This document shows positions 38,129-45,570 of a stretch of DNA of 48,256 nt, piece after piece. Position 1 is the first letter of the stretch, and each line of letters opens with the position of its first letter. Below the pieces are notes generated by a model. It saw only the letters and a list, made by a program, of their open reading frames with translations. It was not told the DNA's origin and did no database searches. Origin of the DNA: a virus. The stretch lies in the IMG/VR virus record IMGVR_UViG_3300027770_000086, positions 1 to 48,256 of that record. One strand, 5' to 3'. The position numbers and the translations under genes were made by a program.

Positions 38129-40087
38129 TTATTTTAATAACTTTTTAATTTTTTCTATATTTTCATAAACTTTCTTCTTTTTTCTTTCTTCCTCTTCTTT
38201 GTTTTCTTTTCTAAATAAGTCTCCGATTTTTTTGAATGGTGCAACAATTGCATCTTTAACCCAAGGGTCAACTTTTTCACCAGTATATCCCCACCTTTTT
38301 TGTTTTAATTCACCTGTATCTTTATCATATTTGTCTTTGAATATGGTCAGTGGTGCGGTTAGAATTGCTCCCATTAATGGGTCTGAAAATGTAGGGTCTT
38401 TTGTTCTTGTTCCTTTATTATCTTTTACTTTGTCATTACCAACATAATATTCAATAGTTATTTGATTTTTACAAGAGCTATTGTATTTGGTTGTTACGAT
38501 TCCTGAAACAGGGCTTTTTATTTTTGTGTTTGAGTCCTTTGGTATCGTTAAAATACCTAAATACTCTTTGATATCTTTACCCAAATTAATATCTCCTTTT
38601 TTTAATCTAATTTTGGTTCTATTGGTGTCAAATTTACTAACTTCAACATCAGTATCGGTTTTACCTAAAAGGGTTCCATCACTTATTTGTTGTCCGTTTT
38701 TAACCGCTAATTGTGAAATATTACAGAATTGTAAATAAAATCTTTCTTTACCTTTAGTCGTTTGTTCTTTAATACCCGCCCCTGCTTGAAGTTGGGATAC
38801 TAATGGGCCTGCAATATTGTTTACAAATGTTGCATCGTTTGTTTTAAAGTCTAAATTTGCTTTTGGTGTTGATGTAGTTGTTCCTGACATTGAAGTGGAA
38901 CCCGAACCAGTAATTGTTCCACCACCACATTTTAAACTACCATCAGCATTTAAAAACTCAGTAATTTCGTGACCAGTTTCAACTCCAATGTGTACATGGT
39001 CATAATTTACGGATTTAGGTGATTTCATTACATACCCAAGAAATTGTCCACATTGAATATTATCTCCTTGTTTTACACTTACGGTTGTCAAATGAGTATA
39101 ATAAACGTCAGGAAGGTTATTTTCACTATCTACAGTAAATCCGTACCCATATAATCTCTTACCTTCAGTTTCAATAACATCTGTACCGTTATCTTTCAAA
39201 GTAATTACCTTACCTGAGGCAATTGCATAAACAGGAGTATTTGGTGCTGCCGCTATATCCCAAGCGTTTCCACTTTGCCAACCTGATTGACCAGCATGTG
39301 CTCCACTGGCAGGTATTTTTACTTGAGTTCCACCAAGTAATTCATTACTTGTTGCGGATGCTTCGTTAACAAATGACTTGTTTTCATTAAGAATTTTATC
39401 AAATGACTTAAGTATTCTTTTAACATTATTTGATTCCTCTTTGATGCCAACACTTGATTTAAGTTGAGATATAATCGGGTTGGCTATATTATTAATGAAT
39501 GTGGTATCGTTTGTTTTAAAATCTAAGTTTCCTTTTGGTGCGGTTGTACCTGACGTTGAACTTGATGTTGGAACTGATGTTGAACTTGATGTTGGAACTG
39601 GTCCTGTTAAATTAACACCCGATTTATTTATATAATCCATTGGGTCAACATATTGACCATCTTTTTTAAGAGTAAAATGTAAATGTCTTCCGTCGCTTCT
39701 ACCACGTCCTGGGTCACCTGCACCTCCACCACTAATTGCAATAACATCCCCTTGTTTAACTTGTTGACCAGAAGTAACATTTATTTTTTGTAAATGACAA
39801 AATCCTGTTCTATATCCATCGGCATGGTCAATAACAATTGTACCACCACATGGGTATTCGTCAGCGGCAACTGTTACAACAACACCATCAGCAGGCGCTT
39901 TAACTTCCGCAGCATTTGCTGCCAAATCAACACCATTATGCAATTTACCCCACCTTTGTCCAAATCCTGAACCAGCAGATGTTTGGTCTAATGGTGAATT
40001 AATGGCGGCTTCATTAACAAATGATTTATTCTCATTAAGAATTTTATCAAATGATTCAAGTATTTTTTTAATGTCTGTGCTCCTCAT
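38129..40087 (-). CDS. Multi-domain M23 (LytM) peptidase-like virion protein
   Basis: 652 residues. Leader IKKILESFDKILNENKSFV (about 6-24). M23 domain 1 (about 30-152) has all zinc ligands: HNGVD (H50, D54) and GRHLHF (H135, H137), so it should cut peptidoglycan cross-links. The leader recurs at about 222-242, followed by a second M23 domain where H is replaced (GNAWD) but DHVHIG is kept, so probably inactive and binding only. A third partial copy (about 440-490, LQFCNISQLAVKNGQQISDG) follows, then a Lys-rich tail. Ser/Thr linkers separate the parts. Likely a virion or lysis cell-wall enzyme. Confidence 0.85.
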   Translation of the reverse strand: MRSTDIKKILESFDKILNENKSFVNEAAINSPLDQTSAGSGFGQRWGKLHNGVDLAANAAEVKAPADGVVVTVAADEYPCGGTIVIDHADGYRTGFCHLQKINVTSGQQVKQGDVIAISGGGAGDPGRGRSDGRHLHFTLKKDGQYVDPMDYINKSGVNLTGPVPTSSSTSVPTSSSTSGTTAPKGNLDFKTNDTTFINNIANPIISQLKSSVGIKEESNNVKRILKSFDKILNENKSFVNEASATSNELLGGTQVKIPASGAHAGQSGWQSGNAWDIAAAPNTPVYAIASGKVITLKDNGTDVIETEGKRLYGYGFTVDSENNLPDVYYTHLTTVSVKQGDNIQCGQFLGYVMKSPKSVNYDHVHIGVETGHEITEFLNADGSLKCGGGTITGSGSTSMSGTTTSTPKANLDFKTNDATFVNNIAGPLVSQLQAGAGIKEQTTKGKERFYLQFCNISQLAVKNGQQISDGTLLGKTDTDVEVSKFDTNRTKIRLKKGDINLGKDIKEYLGILTIPKDSNTKIKSPVSGIVTTKYNSSCKNQITIEYYVGNDKVKDNKGTRTKDPTFSDPLMGAILTAPLTIFKDKYDKDTGELKQKRWGYTGEKVDPWVKDAIVAPFKKIGDLFRKENKEEEERKKKKVYENIEKIKKLLK

Positions 40088-40094
40088 ATGTTAT

Positions 40095-40102
40095 ATAAAT
40101 AC
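40095..40102 (-). promoter_or_regulatory. TATTTATA motif (minus strand), putative late promoter
   Basis: Exact motif, 7 bases before the M23 gene ATG at 40087. Confidence 0.45.
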
Positions 40103-40120
40103 AACAATTTGAAATAAAAA

Positions 40121-40140
40121 AACCGAGCGAACTCGGTTTA
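40121..40140 (-). terminator. Terminator
   Basis: AAACCGAG-CGAA-CTCGGTTT with the minus-strand T-run beyond it; its right arm includes the stop codon of gene 40138-40500. Confidence 0.85.
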
Positions 40141-40500
40141 TCTATTAGATGAATAACTTAATACTTTTTTTCCTGTAGGTTGAACTATATTTGTTGGTTC
40201 TTTACTTAATGGTTCAGGTTGAACTTCTTCTAAGACTTTAGTCTCCACTTCATTTAATTGAACTTTTTTTGGTTTGGGTTTCTTTTCCTCAACTAATCCA
40301 AATTTGAACCATTTGTACCATACCCTTTCGTGGGCGTAATATAAAAATGGTTTGAAAATTAATTCAATAAAACCAAAAGCGGTTCCAAATCTAATATCTC
40401 CTGTTGCCCACCACATGGCAAAAAATCCGATTAATGTACTGATAATTCTATAACTAATTGTTTTAGCTAAATGTCTTTTTGGTGATACTTTATAACTCAT
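40138..40500 (-). CDS. DUF2061-like membrane protein
   Basis: 120 residues from ATG 40500 (MSYKVSPKRHLAKTISYRII). AKTISYRIISTLIGFFAMWW...FGFIELIFKPFLYYAHERVW is the DUF2061 pattern (two helices and an YY.HER.W end), a small uncharacterised membrane family also found in phages. A Pro/Lys/Glu-rich C-terminal tail is extra. Its start overlaps the HAD gene's end by 11 bases. Confidence 0.82.
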   Translation of the reverse strand: MSYKVSPKRHLAKTISYRIISTLIGFFAMWWATGDIRFGTAFGFIELIFKPFLYYAHERVWYKWFKFGLVEEKKPKPKKVQLNEVETKVLEEVQPEPLSKEPTNIVQPTGKKVLSYSSNR

Positions 40501-40879
40501 ACGATTTAATATCTGGGATTCCACCTATTGGTTCAAATCCACCGTCTCTAATGAAGTTTATTCCAACAGCCCGTTGGATTGGGTTTTCAGGGTCCATATC
40601 GTTTAAAACGACTCTTGTACCTCTTCCACAGTCCATAACAATTTGATGATATTTTACACCAAGAGTTTCAAGCTCTTGTTTGGTCATCAACTCATAACTT
40701 GAAGGACGTGCTGTAGTTATAATTATCACCGACCCTGAATTGTAATGGTTATTTACGTAATCAATTACATCTTGAATGGGTGTTAATACTGCTGTGGCTA
40801 ATTCATTAAATTTACGATACTTCACAATTGTACCGTCTATATCCACAAATAATGTGGGGTTTTTTGTTACTTTACTCAT
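40490..40879 (-). CDS. HAD-family phosphatase
   Basis: 129 residues. LFVDIDGTIV (D13, D15), IITTARPSSYE (motif II) and a DCGRGTRVVLNDMDPENP region. The DxDGT nucleophile loop marks HAD phosphohydrolases; such small phage forms usually act on nucleotides or polynucleotide phosphates. Translationally overlapped with the DUF2061-like gene. Its 5' leader contains the structured RNA at 40897. Confidence 0.85.
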   Translation of the reverse strand: MSKVTKNPTLFVDIDGTIVKYRKFNELATAVLTPIQDVIDYVNNHYNSGSVIIITTARPSSYELMTKQELETLGVKYHQIVMDCGRGTRVVLNDMDPENPIQRAVGINFIRDGGFEPIGGIPDIKSYEL

Positions 40880-40896
40880 AATGCTTTTAAATTATA

Positions 40897-40969
40897 GGTC
40901 AGAGGTTGGTGGGTATTACCTAGGAGCTAGCTTCCGTTTACCACTGCAGATGGCTACACCAACTTGACC
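40897..40969. ncRNA. Strong long-helix RNA element
   Basis: GGTCA + GTTGGTG (40897-40901, 40905-40911) pair with CACCAAC + TGACC (40957-40963, 40965-40969), 12 bp with a small asymmetric bulge, enclosing GGAGCTAGCTTCC and further short helices. In the minus-strand direction it would be the leader of the HAD gene or a free 73-base RNA. Not a tRNA: there is no cloverleaf. Confidence 0.6.
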
Positions 40970-40981
40970 CTGTTTTGAAAC

Positions 40982-41167
40982 TTAAGACTTTTTACACTCT
41001 TCCATCTCAATTCTGTTTTTTAAATCTAATTCAAGAATTTTATTTTTCCACTCTTTCCAAATTTCAAAATCTTGTAAATCTTGAATTGTCTTTTCATGAA
41101 GTAGGACAAACCCCTCAGGAGCAACTCCTACATACCTTCCTTCAACTATCTTATTTATATCTATCAT
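40982..41167 (-). CDS. Small hypothetical protein
   Basis: 61 residues (MIDINKIVEGRYVGVAPEGF). A charged helical C-terminus (LDLKNRIEMEECKKS). Its start overlaps the small membrane frame upstream by 17 bases. No family recognised. Confidence 0.55.
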   Translation of the reverse strand: MIDINKIVEGRYVGVAPEGFVLLHEKTIQDLQDFEIWKEWKNKILELDLKNRIEMEECKKS

Positions 41168-41282
41168 CTTTATTCATTTTATCTCCCAACCAAAATGCGC
41201 CCCCTGCAATTGCTAAAATTATTATTACAATAGAAACAAGCCCTATTATTAAATTAAATACCTGATGTAGTATTGTCATCAT
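41151..41282 (-). CDS. Small membrane protein (43 aa)
   Basis: ATG 41282 or 41279: MMTILHQVFNLIIGLVSIVI, IILAIAGGAFWLGDKMNKDD. One hydrophobic helix with a Gly/Trp-rich end. It overlaps the end of the HAD_SAK-like gene by 29 bases and the next start by 17, both usual in this genome. Missed by length cut-offs. Confidence 0.55.
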   Translation of the reverse strand: MMTILHQVFNLIIGLVSIVIIILAIAGGAFWLGDKMNKDDRYK

Positions 41283-41868
41283 TTAATAGTTTTATGATTT
41301 TATCTTTTAATCCTGTTTGTTTAATCCCTTCACTACTTTTTGGTGTGAGTACAAAATTGGTCAAACCCCAATCCATTTCCATTTCACCCCAACTCTCGTG
41401 AGTCTGTGGTATTCCCATATTCAAATCATCTACTGCAACCCATTCTGTGACCTCTGGATGGTCTTTAAGGTATTGAAGTATCTCTAAGGACCTTGACTGT
41501 TCTAAATTCCACTGACGAGACCATGGGAAGTTTTTAGGTTCTTGAAATTGACCTAACTTTTTGGTAAATCCGATTGGTTTTTTTGAGATTCCTTGGGATA
41601 AATAATACCCACCTAATTCTTCTAAAGTTGCATGAAATCTCCAATCAGAAGATACTACAATCTCTGCTCCTGTTTCTTCTAAAATTTCATTTAAAATTTT
41701 AATAGATTTCTTATCAAAATCATCAAATCTTACATCAACTGGCGCTTCGCTGAGTAAATTACTTGACTCAGGATTTGCGGAGCGATATTTCGCCCATTTT
41801 TTTGTACGACCCCCCCAATTATTTGATAAACAGATTACTCCATCATTATCTAAAAATATGACTTTCAT
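41254..41868 (-). CDS. HAD_SAK-like phosphatase/repair-type protein
   Basis: 204 residues. MKVIFLDNDGVICLSNNWGG (DxDGV nucleophile), EIVVSSDWRFHATLEELGG, and TEWVAVDDLNMG. The DGV...SSDWR...W.A.DD pattern is that of the HAD domain found in 'Swiss army knife' RNA-repair proteins (HAD_SAK_2). As a stand-alone domain it may dephosphorylate nucleic-acid ends. TATCTTTG promoter 6 bases before the ATG. Confidence 0.78.
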   Translation of the reverse strand: MKVIFLDNDGVICLSNNWGGRTKKWAKYRSANPESSNLLSEAPVDVRFDDFDKKSIKILNEILEETGAEIVVSSDWRFHATLEELGGYYLSQGISKKPIGFTKKLGQFQEPKNFPWSRQWNLEQSRSLEILQYLKDHPEVTEWVAVDDLNMGIPQTHESWGEMEMDWGLTNFVLTPKSSEGIKQTGLKDKIIKLLNDDNTTSGI

Positions 41869-41874
41869 AGTCTA

Positions 41875-41882
41875 CAAAGATA
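41875..41882 (-). promoter_or_regulatory. TATCTTTG -7 element, near-leaderless
   Basis: Minus-strand TAnnTTTG, 6 bases before ATG 41868. Confidence 0.6.
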
Positions 41883-41888
41883 AATAAA

Positions 41889-42506
41889 TTATCTTTCATA
41901 TCCAAATAAATCAAAATGGTCCGAAGAAATATTATAAATGATTTCTTTAATATGTGGTGTTAGATACTCATCAGGGTTAAGTTGGTTATAACTTTTGTTT
42001 ATTTTTTTATCGCAAAAGTTTTTTAAAACACCAGAACTGGTTAAATCAGAATCTCTGATAAATGGTATTTTTATTATGTCGTCATATAGATTTTCAGTTC
42101 TGATTAAATAATTGGGCATTCTATCTTTAAAAAAAGATGAAAATTTGAATATAGGTAAGATAGTGTTTTTTACGATTCTTTCATCTATAAATTTTTCAAA
42201 ATTATCAACACTTAGGTTTTTTGCATCACTTTGATACTGATACAGTGATAGTGCTCTATAATAAGGATTTCTTATTGCACAGATAAATAATAATTCATCA
42301 TGATTCGGGGGAAAAATTGTATTATGTCCAAAATGAGTTGTTTGATTTGGTATTATCTTATGAATTTGATTAGTTTCTGTATCCATTACAACGGACGAAA
42401 ATTCAAAATAACCTAATACCCATGATATTAAATTAGTTGCACATTTGGGAGGTAACCACACAAATGTTTTATGTTTTTCTGATATTGTATAAGTTTGCAT
42501 TTTCAT
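41889..42506 (-). CDS. Sulfotransferase-like protein (copy 2)
   Basis: 205 residues. VWLPPKCATNLISWVL (about 16-31) corresponds to the PAPS loop and FICAIRNPYYRALSLYQYQ (about 94-112) to the R-x-P-x2-R-x2-S motif; the C-terminus IYNISSDHFDLFGYER matches copy 1 at 33025. The family moves sulfate from PAPS to sugars or tyrosines. The pair is spread over 9 kb and diverged, so each probably has its own acceptor. Stop lies 6 bases beyond the HAD_SAK promoter. Confidence 0.75.
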   Translation of the reverse strand: MKMQTYTISEKHKTFVWLPPKCATNLISWVLGYFEFSSVVMDTETNQIHKIIPNQTTHFGHNTIFPPNHDELLFICAIRNPYYRALSLYQYQSDAKNLSVDNFEKFIDERIVKNTILPIFKFSSFFKDRMPNYLIRTENLYDDIIKIPFIRDSDLTSSGVLKNFCDKKINKSYNQLNPDEYLTPHIKEIIYNISSDHFDLFGYER

Positions 42507-42574
42507 TTAAATAAGTATTTATGTTAATTAAGATAGGTCAAACGACATAAATTTTAAACGTTAAAATATGACAG

Positions 42575-42799
42575 ATGGTGACAAACAGAAAAACGTGGAG
42601 AAGAACGTTTCAAGACAATCTCTCTCAAATATTTTTAATGCTGGCATTGTTTTTCAATCCTTTTGGGTTCGATGCCGTTCAGTATTCCCTAATATTACTG
42701 ACAGGAAGTTTATGGAAAGCGAACTTCGTTTTGTATTGTATTGCGGGGCTTTTCTTTGGATTGTATATCTACTTTCGCAAATTATCTAAAGAGCTTTGA
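42575..42799 (+). CDS. Conserved small phage membrane protein
   Basis: 74 residues. RKTWRRTFQDNLSQIFLML, ALFFNPFGFDAVQYSLIL and LFFGLYIYFRKLSKEL give two or three membrane helices with conserved NPFGFD, a layout I recall from many phages. The overlapping frame from 42568 has no such pattern and is rejected. Tail-to-tail overlap of 14 bases with the next gene. Confidence 0.72.
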   Translation: MVTNRKTWRRTFQDNLSQIFLMLALFFNPFGFDAVQYSLILLTGSLWKANFVLYCIAGLFFGLYIYFRKLSKEL

Positions 42800-44279
42800 G
42801 CTCACCTGATTTGAATGCTTCAAAATTAGGACCTTTAACTAATAAGAAGTCCTTACCTACTTTTCTATAATTTAAAATTCCTGCATTTTTGGCTGCCGAA
42901 AAGAATGTTGCAAACTGACCTCTCCAATTAACCGAAGGGTAGAATTTATCACTTCCTGAATGGGAATACAATTTTTTACCGTCAACAACTTTAGAATCAA
43001 GTTTACCTATATTTTCCAAGAAATCTAACTTAGTACCGATTTCACCTTTGTCTAAATAATCAACTAATTTTTTAATTAATCCTTTGTTTTTACTAAACTT
43101 ATATCCACCGTAAGATGCATTCCAAACTTTTGATGTCCCAACGACTTTTTGTGTAAGTTTTGGATTAGTTACGATGTGGTCCAATACTCTATGTGCAATG
43201 TGTCTTCTAACACCTTCAGCGGTTTCTGCAGGAGTTTTACCAAGATAGTATGTTGAATCAATTCCCCACTCCTCAAGACCAAGGTCCTGAATGTCATCTC
43301 CTCTTATATCATCATCACCCATAAATCCTATACTAGCGATGAAATTTTTTTCATCTTTAGATTTATATGTGACAAAAATTCTATATCCATCAATTAATTT
43401 ATTCTCATTATCTGAGTCTAAAGATATGGTTAAAATACCTTCCGTATGACCAAAATCTGAATTAGATAAATTTTGAAATCCTCTAACAAGTGTTGATAAA
43501 GTATAAGTTGAATTTAAGTAGTTTTTTTTATCTGCAGAAGTTTCACCTACAGAATTAAATGCTTCTGTTAAAAACTTATCAGTCATTGACCCCGCAAATA
43601 TTCTATAATCTGCCTTTATTGCGTCAATCATTTCATCAAACGCATATTCAAATATTTCAATCTCCCTTTGACCCATTGGTGAATCTTGGGAGTCCCAATA
43701 TCTTGGTTCTCCACCATCATCAAAATGAATTGCAACTTTTGAGTACTTTTTGTTTGTGGACTTGGCTTTATTAATTATGAAATATAATCCTTGACGACCT
43801 GCGGTGTATCTATTAAAATGTCCTGAGTCTTTTGATGATACACACCATTTTGTATTTGAACCGTATTTACAAGATGCTTGCTCAGTTTTTGGTTGAATAA
43901 CTACAAAGTCACCTTTTTCGTAAATCTTTTTTGCTTGTCCTTCTAATTCTTTATCCTTGTTTTTGGTTCTTACAAAATTGACTACACTTTCAAGTTCATT
44001 TAAGGATACGTATTGATTTATATCTTTTTTAGGAAATTGACTTGAATATTTATCAAAATCTTTGACCAATTCTACAATATATTCAACATCATCATCAAAA
44101 TTTTCCGATTCAGGGTCTACATTTTTAAGTACCCAATCTGTGTATTTGTGATTAAAGTCTACCAAATCGGAAATATTCAAAATAAAGTCTAACCCAGTAC
44201 CACCCTCAAACTTGTTGGCATATTTTTTCTTTAAATCTTCTTTTCTGCCTTCTGTTAATAAGATACCCATGAATTTCAT
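42786..44279 (-). CDS. Phage protein with YG-x2-T-x-WC domain, second copy
   Basis: 497 residues from ATG 44279 (MKFMGILLTEGRKEDLKKKY). An ATG two codons earlier lies inside a TATTTATG motif, so the later one is preferred. Leader LLTEGRKEDLKKKYANKF, then at about 130-215 FVVIQPKTEQASCKYG, NTKWCVSSKDSGHFNRY, GLYFIINKAK and RYWDSQDS, the same domain as in 8772-9773. The C-terminal half (about 250-497) is unassigned. Likely a virion or core-associated protein; activity unknown. Confidence 0.7.
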   Translation of the reverse strand: MKFMGILLTEGRKEDLKKKYANKFEGGTGLDFILNISDLVDFNHKYTDWVLKNVDPESENFDDDVEYIVELVKDFDKYSSQFPKKDINQYVSLNELESVVNFVRTKNKDKELEGQAKKIYEKGDFVVIQPKTEQASCKYGSNTKWCVSSKDSGHFNRYTAGRQGLYFIINKAKSTNKKYSKVAIHFDDGGEPRYWDSQDSPMGQREIEIFEYAFDEMIDAIKADYRIFAGSMTDKFLTEAFNSVGETSADKKNYLNSTYTLSTLVRGFQNLSNSDFGHTEGILTISLDSDNENKLIDGYRIFVTYKSKDEKNFIASIGFMGDDDIRGDDIQDLGLEEWGIDSTYYLGKTPAETAEGVRRHIAHRVLDHIVTNPKLTQKVVGTSKVWNASYGGYKFSKNKGLIKKLVDYLDKGEIGTKLDFLENIGKLDSKVVDGKKLYSHSGSDKFYPSVNWRGQFATFFSAAKNAGILNYRKVGKDFLLVKGPNFEAFKSGELKAL

Positions 44280-44282
44280 ATT

Positions 44283-44290
44283 CATAAATA
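44283..44290 (-). promoter_or_regulatory. TATTTATG motif overlapping an ATG
   Basis: TATTTATG differs from TATTTATA at its last base and includes the upstream ATG, which argues that translation starts at 44279. Confidence 0.3.
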
Positions 44291-44294
44291 CCTT

Positions 44295-44645
44295 TTATTT
44301 CCAAAACAATTGGATTCCAAGAATAACAAAACTTAATAAAAGACAAACCGATGTTTTAAGGGTAACAGGTTCTTTTAACATAAACCAAGACATAATGCTA
44401 AAAACAATAACTCCAAGACAAAATCCAATGATTCTATTTGGCCAAGTTTGACCATCCCATAAATTAACCATTTGTCTGCTAGCTAAAATAACGTAATAAC
44501 TAATTGGAATACCAATCAGTGTCATCATAAATGGATTCTCTTTAATCCATTTATTCCACAAGTGTCCTTGTAATTGATAAAAAGTGAAAATTTGGGATAT
44601 TGTATATATAAAAAAAATAAATAACCCGATAAATAATTTGTTCAT
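44295..44645 (-). CDS. Four-helix membrane protein, DMT-like
   Basis: 116 residues from ATG 44645 (MNKLFIGLFIFFIYTISQIF); the 10-codon extension covers the promoter. Four hydrophobic helices, with PFMMTLIGIPISYYVILASR, PNRIIGFCLGVIVFSIMSW and LKTSVCLLLSFVILGIQLFW. The length and layout resemble half-size drug/metabolite transporters, but similarity is only of layout. TATATTTG promoter upstream. Confidence 0.65.
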   Translation of the reverse strand: MNKLFIGLFIFFIYTISQIFTFYQLQGHLWNKWIKENPFMMTLIGIPISYYVILASRQMVNLWDGQTWPNRIIGFCLGVIVFSIMSWFMLKEPVTLKTSVCLLLSFVILGIQLFWK

Positions 44646-44650
44646 TGTCA

Positions 44651-44658
44651 CAAATATA
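44651..44658 (-). promoter_or_regulatory. TATATTTG -7 element, near-leaderless
   Basis: Minus-strand TAnnTTTG, 5 bases before ATG 44645, inside a longer GTCACAAAT...ATTTGTGAC inverted repeat (about 44647-44673) that could be an operator. Confidence 0.6.
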
Positions 44659-44677
44659 GTAAAAATTTGTGACAAAA

Positions 44678-44702
44678 AAACCCCATCCGAAGATGAGGGT
44701 TT
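44678..44702 (-). terminator. Terminator
   Basis: AAACCCCATC / GATGAGGGTTT (one bulged A) with a CGAA loop, and a T-run on the minus strand beyond; ends the Cys-cluster gene. Confidence 0.8.
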
Positions 44703-44706
44703 AATA

Positions 44707-45096
44707 TTATAATGATATATTTTCCTTCAAATAGTCACACATATAGTCTTGACAAGTCTTTGGTCTAATTTCGTAAATTGAACATGCTTTGATTTGTGTA
44801 TTATAAAAAATACACGGTTTTTTCATACTTGAAAAGTTAATTTTTAAAGCAGGATATGAGTTAGGATTTTGCCAAGTTGACTTATTTGGAAAAATAGTTT
44901 TACCTTTTTCGTAACTATAAAAAATTTCATCAAATTCAAATTCACGACCAAATTTTTCATTCAATTTAGTTAAGAATTCTTCGGAATCAGCATGTGGACC
45001 AATAATGAAATCACGGTCTTCAATTGAGCAACAACTACCGTGATAGCCTGGACTACCCCAACATTTGTTACTACATATATCGCATATTTTACTCAT
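44707..45096 (-). CDS. YkgJ-like cysteine-cluster protein
   Basis: 129 residues. ICDICSNKCWGSPGY, GSCCSIEDRDF, then KKPCIFYNTQIKACSIYEIR and PKTCQDYMC. The C-x2-C...CC...PC.F......C.IYE.RP..C..F.C pattern is that of the zinc- or iron-binding YkgJ cysteine cluster. Here the first motif is longer than in most members. Role unknown; the host family has been linked to flavin or Fe-S related processes. It lies downstream of the tmRNA. Confidence 0.8.
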   Translation of the reverse strand: MSKICDICSNKCWGSPGYHGSCCSIEDRDFIIGPHADSEEFLTKLNEKFGREFEFDEIFYSYEKGKTIFPNKSTWQNPNSYPALKINFSSMKKPCIFYNTQIKACSIYEIRPKTCQDYMCDYLKENISL

Positions 45097-45110
45097 AATT
45101 TAAAAAAAAT

Positions 45111-45130
45111 GGTAATCTTTTCAGATTACC
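45111..45130 (-). terminator. tmRNA terminator
   Basis: GGTAATCT-GAAA-AGATTACC on the minus strand, then ATTTTTTTT. Starts 3 bases after the tmRNA CCA end. Confidence 0.88.
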
Positions 45131-45133
45131 AAG

Positions 45134-45531
45134 TGGTGGACCCGAGCGGAGTCGAACCGCTGTGTTTCCTGCTCAACAATAAGTGACTACATGTTTAGTA
45201 CAACATTGTTTCTCAATGTTACGAAATATCAGGTCTGATGTATGTGAGAAACCTACCTGCAAACAACTTGGTCTCAGAATTATTTTAAAGGAGCTCTGAC
45301 CTGTGACCCCTATAGTGGACTTCTGTTCCTAGGTTATATGTCCTAACCGACCCGAGACTGTTCTGTACTAATTAAGCACCAACAGTAACAGCTTCTCTAG
45401 TTAAACCTAAAGCAGCCATTTTAGCAAAAGTATTGCCATTTGAATTTTTTCACCATGGATTTAAGTCATAGATGAATTCTGACTACATGCCACCTACCCC
45501 TGACACCTGAAATCAAATCCAAGGCGGGCCC
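45134..45531 (-). ncRNA. ssrA: Transfer-messenger RNA
   Basis: 398 bases. tRNA-like ends: 5' GGGCCCG pairs with 3' CGGGTCC (one G-U), then A-CCA encoded at 45137-45134; T-arm CAGCGGTTCGACTCCGCTC. Internal tag frame on the minus strand: the first plausible resume codon is GGC at 45437 (GNTFAKMAALGLT...), continuing through REAVTVGA to TAA at 45374-45372, about 21 residues. Most tags end in LAA or a close variant; this ends VGA. Rescues stalled ribosomes with SmpB; no smpB is seen here. Pseudoknots were not modelled. Confidence 0.88.
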
Positions 45532-45550
45532 ATATTTTAAAGAACTGAAA

Positions 45551-45568
45551 CAAAGGTAAGTATAAATA
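45551..45568 (-). promoter_or_regulatory. tmRNA promoter region: TACCTTTG with TATTTATA
   Basis: On the minus strand, TATTTATA (45568-45561) is followed by TACCTTTG (45558-45551), 20 bases before the tmRNA 5' end, so both promoter types occur together. Confidence 0.5.
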
Positions 45569-45570
45569 TG

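Noticed and set aside
42568-42789. Alternative frame MTDGDKQKNV... over the small membrane gene
   Set aside because: The 42575 frame gives clean membrane helices and a recognised NPFGFD-type pattern.
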